DNA of 64,000 nt from NCBI RefSeq assembly GCF_014633365.1, contig NC_068344.1, forward strand, positions 7,641,669 to 7,705,668. Reading direction: 5' to 3'. Position 1 is the stretch's first letter; every line of letters starts with the position of its first letter. Shown one piece after another: positions 49,700 to 60,840 of this stretch. The position numbers and the translations under genes are program-made. Origin of the DNA: Diospyros lotus (lineage: Eukaryota > Streptophyta > Magnoliopsida > Ericales > Ebenaceae). Below the pieces are notes generated by a model. The model was not told the DNA's origin, did no database searches, and saw only the letters and a program-made list of their open reading frames with translations.

Positions 49700-50830
49700 T
49701 GATGTATGTCAAAATTCCAGGAAATTCCTTAAGAATCATACATATATTCTTTTTCAAAGTAACAATTGTCTAATTGTTTGAAATAACAGTCGATTAATTT
49801 ATGACTTTAAAATTTTTGGAAAGATTAAGTTAATCATCAATTGTCAACTTTTTCAAAGGAGTTGACCATTTTTTTGTCTTTGGTCAAAAAATAGTTGACA
49901 ATTCCCATCATCTATTGACAGCCAAAATTGATATTCTCGATCCAAATAACTTGAGTTCAAAATTAGTTGATAGTGAGTGTATAGCGTCAATATTTCTCAA
50001 AAACAGTTAACTTATTGTTCAATATTGTCGATAATTTATTCAAAGAAGTCGACTTCTATCAAGAATGTCGACTGTTTTCAAAAGCCTTATGATATTTTAA
50101 ATGTATCGATAAAAAATGTCGACCGAATTATGTATCTATTGACAGTTCATTCTCTGACAATCTTAAACGACTAGTTTTTGCAAATGTTAACTATGTCAAA
50201 TGGCTCCATCAACAACTAATAAATTCAAATGTCGAGAGAAACCTATAAATACTAGCCAAATTGTGCAATTGAGAGGTTCAAGAAACTATTACAAACTTTA
50301 AGTCATATTATTCTTTTCAACTGCACTTATGTTTTCAATCTTTTTTCTCAAAAGATTTTGTATATCATTTGTATTATTTTGTTTAAGACTTTGTGTGTAA
50401 TTTTGAGAGATATTGTAACTGAGAGATTGATCTCTCAAATCATATATTCTTCAAAAATTCATTGCATATTGTCTAGAAAGATTCTTAGAGAGCCTATTTT
50501 GTATAAGTAAGAGATTATAATCTTAGTGGTTGTATTACAGGACGTACTTGGGATAAAATAAAAGGTTTTAGTCATTTTTAAAAATCTTTAGTGAGGAATT
50601 AAAGTAATAGATTAGGCTAGTTTAGTCGAATTACTATATATCACTTGTATTATTTTCATATTTATTATTCATTTCCTCAAATCTTTACAAGTATTATCTT
50701 ATATTCATTATTTTATTACACTAAAACCTCATTAATAAGAAAAACAAATTTCAAACCTTCAACGATAATTAAAACACCCAATTCACTCCTTATTGGGTGT
50801 GCGGTGCCATAGTTTACATAACCTAACATT
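49700..50830 (+). mobile_element. Ty1/copia LTR-like remnant
   Basis: The left half has GTCGAC-type words like those in the LTR at 11432. Then come a TATAAATA-like word (AACCTATAAATACTAGCC near 50240), a leader, and a U5-like part with GAGAGCC, TCTTAGTGG and GGACGTACTTGGG. A stretch resembling the sequence just inside copia 5' LTRs (CCAATTCACTCCTTATTGGG near 50778) follows. I could not fix the ends or find a target duplication, so the limits are approximate. Confidence 0.4.
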
Positions 50831-51582
50831 TTCTAGCATCATCTTAGCTCATTTTATCTCCCCAGTGTCTCCTCTCTCTCTAGTATCTCCTTAGCTTTCC
50901 CTATTCTTTCTTTCTCTCTAGTGACATCTTTTCCACTCTCCCTCATTCTCTCTCTCTCCGGTGTTTCCTAAACTCCTTTCTTTCTCTGGCTATGTCTCCC
51001 TCGATGTCTCCTCTCTCTTTCTCTAGTGTTTCCTCAACTCCCTCTCTCTTTTTCGCAGCGCCTCCTCAACTTTTTCTCTTTTGCTGACATCTTCTCAACT
51101 CTCTATCTCTCTCTCTGGCTACGTCTCATCGGCTGCATCTCACCTCTCTCTCTTCAACAACGTCTCCTTAGCTCCATTTCTCTTTCTGGTGGCATTTTCC
51201 CAACTCTCTCTCTATGTCTAACGAAGTTATAAATCTCTTACTCAAGCAACTTGAAAAAGTAATGGAAAAAAAGAGAATTTGAAAAGGAATTAGGCCAAAG
51301 CCAAAGTTACTCGAACTCTACACATGGCTGATTGTGAAAAATCATCTTCTTGTTCGTTCTCAAAATTAAGCGACAATGAAAAAAGAGAGGGAGTTGAGGA
51401 GATGTCGAAGAGAAAAAGAAAGGGGGAGACTGGAGAGGTTGTCGGATATGAGGTGACATAATTAGAGAGAGAGAGTGGGGGAAAATAAAGAGATGCCAAA
51501 GAGAAAAATAAGATTAATTCGAAAAGAGAGAGAGTTGATTAAATACCAAAAAGAGAGTGGAGGGCGAACTAAGAAAATGTTA
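50824..51582. repeat. Foldback element with CT-rich and GA-rich tandem arms
   Basis: The outer ends are a perfect 11-bp inverted pair (TAACATTTTCT and AGAAAATGTTA). The left arm (50860-51210) is an imperfect tandem array of CT-rich units with words such as TCCTCAACTCCCTCTCTCT. The right arm (51340-51560) is GA-rich and is the inverse of the same units. No target duplication was found. The open frame at 51026-51232 only translates the array. Confidence 0.55.
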
Positions 51583-54500
51583 AAAAATTATCAAGTCAAT
51601 ATGCGTGTGTATTACTTATTGGACATATATTTAAATAAGTAATTTTATACAATTCATAGTATATTTAAAATGCAGAAAAATTTAGAATTTAAAAAAAAAT
51701 AATATAAAAATTTATGAGGGTAAAATGTGCCTCTGGCTAATAATTATTCCGTATCGTCCATCCCCGGTTATATAATTGAGGAGAGTGCCCTGCGAGGGAG
51801 GGAGGAGGCTCAACCAGCCAACCCAGTGCATGGCCATAAACATGCTACGTCTAGCCTGCCTACTTACCTGTTTGACATTATTGTACTTGTTCTGTACGTC
51901 ATCTTTTTATGTTATTTTTTTTGAAAAAAAACATAGTTTACTAAAGTCTTTTTATGTTTTTAAAATACAATTGGTTCTTCCAAAAATGTAAGTGAAATTA
52001 TTTAAATAATATTTTTTTTATAAAATAAATATAGTAACTTTTAATAAAACTCACAATCATTAATATGCCGTTTAATTTTATAATCATTACCCTTATTTAT
52101 AATTACATCACTTTTTAATATAGTAATTTTATACATTATTGTGTTTTTTAATTATTTTATAAACATCAAATATAATAATAAAATATTAATCAATATAACA
52201 TCAATAAATATAACATTACAATCAATTACTAAATAATACTTCATCCAAATTACTTTTATAATATGACACAATAACACAACAACCAACACATTCACTTCAA
52301 TACCAAAAATGCTATAACTATATTATTGGTATCTCTTACACTACACCTTAAGTTACGTAATATATTATAAATGATAAAAATATCTCTCACACCTCACCAT
52401 TTTGTCTCATCATCTCGCGTCATCCCCTCGTTTCATATCGTCTTATCTCACGTGAAGGGTATTTTAGACATTTTAATTATATTAGATAAGTTAAAATGTT
52501 TGGCATAATATATCGGTAGTATTTTTGTGTATGTGTGTGTAATTCAGCTGCTGTTGGGTGGCTGCCACTGCCAGGTTCTTAGTTGCAATTATACATTTAT
52601 TATTTTGGTTGAATGTGCAATAATGGCTTCCCGCTGGAGACCATTTTAGTCCAAAGAATGGCGCATTGGGATATGGGATGGGCATTTCCGTATTTCTCGG
52701 ACATTGACCACTCAGATACTGCTTCTCCTCACTAATAAACAGAGTTTCCAGAGGCTTCCCACTGGAGACCATTTTAGTCCAAAGAATGGCATGTGGGGGT
52801 GTGTGGTCTCTCTCAATTGAGGTCAATAATCACGTAGATCGTGTTTTGTAAGGGTAGAGATGGGGGTTTGGAGTAAATGCAGCTTTATGGGTGTAACTGG
52901 TGAGTTTTATGACCAGGTTTGTGAAGAAAAAAAAAAAAAAAAGGGTAATCCTAAAAATATAAGTTGAGTGATCGAATAAATGATATGTCAAGTTTGTATC
53001 GGTAGATCGCAAGTTCGATTCTCGACTTACGCAGTGAAATAAAACCTCACACTTGTGATTTATCTTTTTTATTGAAATCGAGAATATAAACAACGAAAAC
53101 CACACAAAGACGAACATTGCAAGAAGAAAGTTTTGAAAATTGAATGCACAATAGTTATATATATATATATATGTAACTTTCTATTATTAATAATAATAAC
53201 AAATTTAAATTACAGTTTGGTGTTGTGTCATAAGCAAAGGCATATTAAAAAGTCTAAAAGCCTAAAATATCTTTTTGATCTAAAATGCGTAAATTTTTCA
53301 TATGCTAGGATTCCACACAAACACACAAATAAGATAACTCTGACATCCAAAAATCTCTTTGAATTTTTTTTAAAGAAAATAATAAATAATTATCTATAAA
53401 AAAATTAATTCTTAAATGATTTCAAAATATTAGGATAAACAATCATTTATAAAAAAAAATTATTTCAAAAAAGGACAAAATAAACATCATATATAAAAAG
53501 ATAGATATCATCTATAACAATTCTAGTCTTAGTTAGACTAGAATTAATCAAGATAAACATTATTTACAAAAATCTTAATTTTGTTACACTTTAAATCACT
53601 CTATATTTCTCTACAAATAAACAAGCATTCATTTCTAAAAATGTATAATGTTTTTTATACTGATTTCAATATAGTTTTTTTCATATTTAGTATCTGACTT
53701 AAATATCAAAGTGTTTGCGTAGGGAACTCTCCACGTTCTCTGATTGTTTTTTATTTTTGCAGATTCAAATAACTTGACAATAATATTTTCATTCAAAATA
53801 ATTTATTATTATATCCATGCAATAAGAGGTGTATTCCTCACATTAGAGATGTAAAATACCCATCTAGCTTAGCCGTCGTTATTGTACTGAGGCAGTCTTA
53901 ATTTGTCTTGCCATTTATATGGATCTACATTTTTGGACAACCTTCCCTGTCTAAGGGCTCGCCTCAGCATAGGCCCATGGGCTTGTAGTTTTGGCTCATG
54001 GGCTTGATCAAATTTTAATTTTATTAAAAATAAAATTATAAATTATTTAATTTTAATTTTAAATTGTTGATATTTAATTTAATAACTCTAATATTTTAAA
54101 AATTATATAGACAATGTTGCCAATTCATAATGACAATTAATAAATTTTAAATAATTTATATCTCATATATAAAAGGCATAATAACTTTAAAAAATTATAA
54201 ATATATAAATAAATATATATCACTGTTTGAGTTTGAATTTAAAATATAAAATAATTTTTATAAATTTTAAATATTTATGGAATTTTATACTCCCTTAAAA
54301 GTGAAATTGTAAAATGTTAAAAGGTTTCAATTTTTAAACTTTTAACTTTTACCTAAATTTTTATTTTACAAGTAGAATATATATTTTAAAAAAAATTATA
54401 TCTCAAATATGAATTAAATAAATATATTTCTAAAATTATTTTCAAATTTCTTTAAAAATGTCTTGGCCTCCCATGTTTTTGTTGGGCTCAATTTGTTAAA

Positions 54501-55805
54501 GTGAACAATCTTGGGTTTGGCTCAGCTCGAGAGCTCAATCGACCAACTCGGCTTGACTTATTCTAGGTAGACCCAAGCTCGACCCAGCACACAAGCAAGT
54601 CAGCCTTAACTCGATCAATCTCTATAATTCAATGATAGGTCGATATCGGATTTGTTTGACGTCAATACCTCACATTGTTGAATTTACAATTGATGAGTTT
54701 TCTTTTTTTTCTTTTCTAACAATAACAAATTTATTTTTTATAGGTTGATAATTAGAGTCAAATAAAATTCTTAGAGATAAAAATTAACAAATATCTCTAA
54801 ATATAATATTATGTACCTTTAAATCATTTAATATGTATCTCTAATAACAATGAACTGCCACTATACTATATTTAGTGACGCAAACTGCCCCGTTTGCTAT
54901 ATTTGTCTTGCTTGTTTGCTTTCAAACTCTCTCTTTATTGACATTTTATTATTATTATTGGAGACACATATTAAATTATTTAAAGACACATAATATTATA
55001 TTTAAAGGCATTTAATAATTTTTTCAGTAGTAACTATATTTTACTCTAATTATTTACCTTTGAAAAACAAGTGTCTCTCTTTCACAAATATAGCCTTTGA
55101 TATCACACTCATCTTCCATTTCAACTAAAAAGTTTGAAAATATCAATCACCTTTTAAATGTTAACAATGCTAAAAATCAAAGGACAAATGGTTGGGTATT
55201 GATTTTAAGAAAAATTATGAAAATACCCTGTATAGAGAGTTTTCTAAAGATGACACGTGCTCAAGAACATCCCAAACCTGAACGCAGATCTTAAGTCCAA
55301 AACCAAGATCTACCTTATGGGCATACCTAGTCCAAATGAAAGATGTTGATCCCAATTAGTTGGATTTTGATAACAAAACACTCCCTTACCATCTAATTTT
55401 TTTTTAAGAATATTTAGAGGTTGAAAGAAATAAATTCAAATTTAATTTAAAAAAATTAGAATTGTTGATAAGTTTTAATGAGTACATGTGAAATCAAATT
55501 GAATATGTAAATGTGTAAATATATATGTGAAATTAGGGAATTGGTTAAAAAAGATAGGTAAATTTAGTAATATTCTAAATTATATATACACTCTAGAATT
55601 AAAACACCTATTTTCTATATTATAGATATATATATAAAGAATTAAATTATTGTCTAGCAGGCTGATGCATGGGACACGAGTAAAGTGCTGGAAACAGCCA
55701 AAAACACCTATTTTTAACTCGATGGGTGTGCACCCACTTCACCTATAGAGATTCTTTGTCTCCCCTCGAGAAGAATTGACAAATCAATTTTGCAACAAAA
55801 ACTTA
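51583..55805. other. AT-rich gene-less region
   Basis: No supported gene. Contents noted: a 38-bp direct duplication (52625 and 52753), a tRNA-like word GCAAGTTCGATTCTCG near 52990, a perfect 10-bp-stem hairpin at 53520-53544, and a stretch at about 53880-54600 with GGGCTC-rich flanks around an AT-rich core that looks like a degenerate MITE. ACTTA (55801-55805) precedes the next LTR and may be its target duplication. Confidence 0.45.
52625..52790. repeat. 38-bp direct duplication, 128 bp apart
   Basis: GGCTTCCCGCTGGAGACC (52625) recurs as GGCTTCCCACTGGAGACC (52753). Both are followed by the same 20 bases, ATTTTAGTCCAAAGAATGGC. Confidence 0.9.
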
Positions 55806-56224
55806 TGTAACACCCCGTAGTCCTGGAGCATTAATGTAACGTAAGATTTTGGAGATATTTTTTTTTAAACAAACAACAGAAACCCAACACAAAATCGTTC
55901 CCTGAAAATTTCGTTACACCTTCTCAGTATGTTAACTATGAACCATCAATAAACTAAGACAGGTACATCATCTCAAATGTAAAACCTAGATCGAAACCTT
56001 AATACACACAATCAAAACCACTTTATTTATAATAAAAAGGCGAGCCAACGTTTAAATGATGTCATCAAAATAAATAGCATAACTGAATACGGCATAATAT
56101 AAACTATCACTACTCCTCGTCATTCCTCGACAATTCTCTTTCCCTTTGCACCGCTACCTCACCTGGAACGTTTGAATATTCTAGGGACAAAATCCATATT
56201 AGATGATTGACTACTCTCTCATCC
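55806..56224 (-). mobile_element. LTR fragment, Tekay-like, cut by the Athila element
   Basis: It begins TGTAACACCCCG. The word CTGGAACGTTTGAATATT lies about 357 bases from the start, as in the LTR at 45665, which shows the same family and orientation. It stops at 56224, where the Athila 3' LTR begins. The rest should lie beyond the right edge of the window. Confidence 0.65.
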
Positions 56225-57010
56225 TGCAATTAAAATACAAAACAAAACATAATAAAAAAATTATTTAAGCAACTACCATAAATTCAATTGCAATTAATAC
56301 ACAAAACAACTAAATTAATCATCCGGGTTTGGGTATGATAGCATTTCCAATTCTAATAACTCTCATGCGTTACATGAAAACTCTAAATTAAGCTTACGCT
56401 CCAATTCAAATCTAGTGATTTCTCAAATAATCAAAACACACTCATACTGAAGTTTAAATTAATGTTACTCATTTAAAGCATAGCTTTCTTTGGGAATCAT
56501 TGGCGTTGGACACTGTCATTGCCTTAACCCAAGATTAGATTTAGCTACTCATCTCCATTTAGAAGCTAATTGACAGAAATTTAAATGACATAATTTAAAT
56601 AACAGAATTTAAATGACAAGAATTAAAATAACAGAAACTAACTGGCTATTTAGGCGGTGGATAATTAAAAGACAAGAATTAAAATTGCAGAAATTTAAAG
56701 GCATAAACTAACCGGCCATTTAGCCAGTGAATAATAAAGTAACAATAAATGACATAAGAATTTAAAAAAAAAAAGAAAGAAAGACAAGTAAAATCACAAG
56801 AAAAAATAATAGAGAAAAGAAATAAGAACAAAAGCAATTCTCAAAAAAAGAATTCTAAGGAAACAACTGAACTTTGATTCAAGAATAATAATCATACTTA
56901 CAAATGCAATCAAGTGAGCTATTTATATGCCATAAGATGCAATACAAACCACACAATTTCAATTATTCAACTAGACATAATTATATCTAATGAGCACTCA
57001 CATACTTAAA

Positions 57011-57178
57011 GTTAAATGGATTTTAGCTATAATACACACCTAATATTAAATGGATTTTAGCTAAAATACATACCTAATAAAGCACTCATAAAATTAAATA
57101 GATTTTAGTTATAATACACACATAATAGTTAAATGAATTTTAGCTAAAAAAACACACCAAATAAAGCACTCACATTAA
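57011..57178. repeat. Dimeric ~85-bp tandem repeat in the Athila LTR
   Basis: TTAAATGGATTTTAGCT and close variants occur four times, with alternating spacers, so a unit of about 85 bp made of two half-units is present twice. Every second half-unit ends in AATAAAGCACTCA. Confidence 0.75.
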
Positions 57179-57297
57179 AAAAAAAAAAAATAGATTTCTA
57201 TAATTGAGTTTTTAATCTTCATTAGGATTAAAAATAATGTTTGGGCCTTCTCCAAATGATATATTCCATGGGTTGCTCAAGTTGGGTCTTAATTCTT

Positions 57298-57378
57298 CAT
57301 AGACTTTAATTCTTCATGGGTTTTAATTCTTCATGAACTTTAATTCTTCATGAACTTTAATTCTTCATAAACTTTAAT
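57298..57378. repeat. 17-18-bp tandem repeat, about 5 copies
   Basis: Head-to-tail copies of AACTTTAATTCTTCATG with small variations, inside the Athila LTR. Confidence 0.85.
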
Positions 57379-57723
57379 CCAATTTGAGTCTCCAAGCCCA
57401 CCTTCTTCATGCCTACAAAAAAAAAATAATAATAATTTAGTATTATTAATAAATTATATATTATATATATATGTATTACACATGGCATATATATATTACA
57501 TGCATGCATATAATGATGTATATGTATTATATATATTTATATATTATTATTATTATTATTATTATTATTTTTAAATTTTACTTTAGAACTTCATTTCATT
57601 CATTTTTCAATTTAAACTTGCATATAACCATAAAAAATATATTAATATCTAATTTAAGCCATTTTTGAGATCAAAAGAAAGGTGTAATTATAACATAATT
57701 TTTACAAAATTAACCACTAATCA

Positions 57724-57735
57724 TACCCTCCAACT
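57724..57735 (-). other. Polypurine tract of the Athila element
   Basis: On the minus strand AAGTTGGAGGGTA lies directly before the LTR start. It matches the wording of two further copies at 59163 and 61396. Confidence 0.6.
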
Positions 57736-59627
57736 TAAACATTGCTAGTCCCTTAGCAATCAGATTATACACCTACCAAACTTTATTCACAATAACTGTA
57801 TGAATGTAAAAATTTTAAATTCGAAATCGAAATGCATAAAATCGAATAAGTAATTTAGCATTCTAAATCAGATTTTTGGTTAAAAGTCATACAATCTCAG
57901 GAATGGAAATTAGGATAACCAACACACAAACTTACTCCCTCGAAATTTTGACTTCAAACCTTACTATGGATTTTCCCTCCAATAAAAAGGATTCCTCAAG
58001 TGTACACACAAGGGGGTGCACCGTTATAAGAGTAAATGCAGAACAAGTTCAAAACTCAATGTCATCCCAAATACAAGGAACGCATTTTCATGAAAGAATA
58101 GGGAAATTGACATATCTTCATGATTGGAATAATGCTCTAGATGAGTAATTTCTGAATTTAAACATGATTCCCTACTCCAAACTTGAATTCTGAGATCACA
58201 TGATTTATAGCATCAAGAGGGACCAGAATAGGTCGTAATGGGGCTATGAGGTTAATACGGGTTGTCAAAGAAAAGGTAGAGTGTGCAAAGGGTGTCAGGA
58301 TTTTTTTTTTCCAGCATTTACTTTGAAACAATTGTGCTGAATAGCTAAGAGAATTTTTCTCTTTTTTTTTTTCACCCTTTTTTTTCTTCTTTTTTTCTTT
58401 TTTCACTTTTTTTTTAATATGAAAATAGCTAGATAGACTAATTCCCCAAAACACACCAGATTGGACAAAATTCATATACTTATGGGTTAAATGAGGGTAA
58501 CAAAAGAAATTGTACTACAAATTGCTCAAATGAGATAGCAAGTGAGGTTAATGTAAAAAAAAAAAGAAAAGGTTAGTAGGTCCAAAATGAAAGAAATTGA
58601 TCCCCCAATCATACTTCTATAAAACGATGTTACTCAGTAATCTAATTCGAAATTTGAAACCAGTCAAATTCATCCGCTATCATACTAGACATTCAAAGCG
58701 AATTAATGTTTTGAAGCTATTGAAAAAAATGAGATAAACAATAAAGCATATTTAGAGTAAGTGTTATTTCACTCAGAATTAGCGGTTATTAAACTCAAAC
58801 ACTCACTTAGGTAATAGTCTCCACTTCTATTGAGGGATCATACAGTGTACTAATCAGCTAATTACTGTTACCTTTGACTTTATGACCGATAACCAATTTT
58901 TTAAATTTCGAATCCGCGATGAATGCAAATTACTTATTCTAATGCATATACGTTTTCAAATAAGAAATCAATGGATTCATGTTTCGTATTGCAAACTTAG
59001 CCAGCTATCAGTGCATAACTCCAAAGCTTTAGGAATAACGTTATTTAAAACACACAATTTTTTTTTTTAATAAGAGCAGATAAAGATAATCAATTCACAC
59101 AAGACTACAAACTAGCAATAGCAAACTCACAGTTAAATATGAACCAGATAATTCATAACTAGACCTTACACCCCCAACTTGAATTGCAGTAATAAATTAG
59201 GGTTGTTAGGAATACATGTAACTCCACAAGTCCATAGATTTGCTGTGAATTGGTAAAACTCAAACAACAAATGAGCATACCAGATATATATATTTATCTT
59301 TTCATACCAAAATAAAAATTGATGCAAGTCATAAGATAAACAAAATGCGTCTCAAGAGTACAAAAAATACTCCTTACTCAGCCATCTTATCAAAGACGTT
59401 GCCTAACAACATTCCACAGTTTTTTTTTTTTTTTAAGAACACAACCAAGAAAAATCCTGCAAGTTTTACAATAACTAGATGCGTCTCAAGAGTACAAAAA
59501 ATACTCCTTACTCAGCCATCTTAACAAAGAGTACTCCTCACAACGATAAATCTAAATTAATCGGACCCCTTTGGCGCTTGTTGTTGATTGCCTTAGACTA
59601 GTCTATCCGAGGCTCACGAGGATCGTG
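57736..59627 (-). other. Athila 3' internal region, non-coding
   Basis: Between the polypurine tract and the LOG-like pseudogene. No env-like coding sequence is recognised. It holds T-rich runs (58357-58413), one copy of the polypurine-like motif (59163-59187) and two copies of a ~50-bp repeat with TACTCCTTACTCAGCCATCT (59345-59395 and 59479-59525). The open frames at 57876-58148 and 58158-58475 have no domain. Confidence 0.5.
59163..59187 (-). repeat. Polypurine-like motif, internal copy 2
   Basis: The plus strand reads ACCTTACACCCCCAACTTG followed by AATTGC. It is nearly identical to 61396-61420 and similar to the tract at the 3' LTR. Confidence 0.7.
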
Positions 59628-60170
59628 CTATGAAATATAAGCGTGTAATTTCTCTAGCAGCTCCTCAATGGTGGATGCGGAAATAAGAATCTTTCTTACT
59701 GAAAGAGAAATGAACTCTTGGTCCACAGCCTGATCAAGAAAAGAGAGCAACCCATTAAAAAATGGTTAATATTTAAAAATTCAAGGGGTTTGGAATGGAA
59801 ATTACTCTTGGCTCAGGAAATTATACAAAAGATTTCTTCAAGTGTTCCAAAACCTCCTGGTAAAACAATGAAGGTGTCTGACTGATAAATCTTACAAGCC
59901 ATGCGTTCAGACATAGAAGTCGTTTCTATAAGTTAACCGCGTGTAATCTCGGAAATATGTGGTTCAGCCAAAGGGATTGGCATTATACCTACCACATATG
60001 ATTTTCCAAGATGTGCAGCTTGTGAAACATTACCATTCAATCCACGACTTCCCCCTCCATATACTAAATTAATTTTTTTTCTCTCCTAATTTTTGGCTTA
60101 ATTCACTTGCTGCAAGTGCGTAACAAATATCACTCCCAAGTTGAGAGCCACAAACTAACTGGCCTTCCAT
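59628..60170 (-). pseudogene. LOG-family phosphoribohydrolase-like pseudogene
   Basis: A decayed member of the LOG family, whose working members release active cytokinin bases from riboside 5'-monophosphates. From the minus-strand ATG at 60170: CGSQLGSD resembles the N-terminal CGSS motif. NLVYGGGSRGLNG matches the GGG nucleotide-binding region. After SERMACK comes PGGFGTLEE, the family PGGxGTxxE signature. The C-terminus has LLSFLDQAVDQEFIS and ISASTIEELLEKL, and ends with a stop at 59628-59630. About 180 residues compare with about 215 for plant LOGs. Disruptions seen: one extra A in an A-run near 60075, TAA at 59933-59935, TGA at 59813-59815 where Trp is expected, and a one-base loss in a T-run near 59760. 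It cannot encode a functional enzyme. It lies inside the borders of the Athila element, in pol sense. Intronless appearance would suit capture through RNA, but this is inference. Confidence 0.75.
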
Positions 60171-60309
60171 GTTTGTTCCTTTTGTATGCCCTGGAAAGAG
60201 GTTTGGCGATCAAAAGTAGCTATACAATAATTCAACAAGAAATAAATACAAAAAAAAATCATGTGTATGTATAAGTAATTGTGATTGTGGCTCACATATT
60301 CCTCTGGTT

Positions 60310-60840
60310 TTATGTCCAGAAACGGCTTAAACACTTTCTATGAAGTAGGGATAGGCTTCTCATCTAATTTTCTTATAGATTGGCAAACATGGTCGTTTTT
60401 AGTCAGATTCCCAAGACTATAGCGTTGGTGGTCACTTCTGAACTAGGTCCATAAAGCAAGAAGTTCTCTTTGCACTATTCCACATGGATGCGTCTTAAGA
60501 GTCAATCGAATATCATCCAAAGACTCCTTACTCAGTTCATCCTTTATGAAACTAATTTTATCTTCTTGATTTATGGACGTAAACCCCACAGATTTGCATC
60601 GTGTGTTACAGGTCCATCGAGCACATTTGTAACAACCATTAACTCTTTTTGCTCTTCTTTTCTTTGCAAAACTACTATTCCTTAAGTCTGAAAAGTGTTT
60701 AAAACTAGGTGAAGTTTCGTCAGCTAATCAAACTTTTGCTTCGATCAGCCAACGAATATCTTCAGGGATGTTATTACGCATTAACAACCTAAGTCTTTCA
60801 CACCTAGCAGCATAAATTTTTTTTCAAATGATTCTGCGGG
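60310..60840 (-). pseudogene. Unidentified Cys-rich coding remnant
   Basis: One minus-strand frame runs from about 60840 to 60310, interrupted by only three stops (TGA near 60732, TAG near 60443, TAG near 60327), which is far fewer than chance in such AT-rich DNA. The translation is evenly charged and protein-like: CERLRLLMRNNIPEDIRWLI, then the compact Cys cluster CYKCARWTCNTRC (C-x2-C-x4-C-x3-C), then KDELSKESLDDIRLTL and IVQRELLALW. I do not recognise the family. The Cys cluster suggests metal binding. It lies about 140 bases upstream of the LOG-like pseudogene in the same sense, and GTGAG near 60298 with TTTCCAG near 60191 could be an old intron joining the two. It may be a part of the same captured gene, or an element-specific ORF. 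Confidence 0.5.

Larger units (their letters stand above)
56225..57723 (-). mobile_element. 3' LTR of an Athila-type Ty3/gypsy element, ~1.5 kb
   Basis: Read on the minus strand it starts TGATTAGTGGTTAATTTTG right after a purine-rich tract, and ends TTGCA at 56225. TG-CA ends, length and position downstream of the minus-strand pol fit an Athila LTR. It contains two sets of tandem repeats (57011-57178 and about 57298-57378). The 5' LTR is outside the window, so the borders could not be checked against a second copy. Confidence 0.6.

Noticed and set aside
52980..53040. tRNA-like T-arm word GCAAGTTCGATTCTCG
   Set aside because: No matching acceptor or anticodon arms. At most a SINE remnant with undefined ends.
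53880..54600. Possible hAT-like MITE with GC-rich flanks and AT-rich core
   Set aside because: I could not find convincing terminal inverted repeats or an 8-bp duplication.
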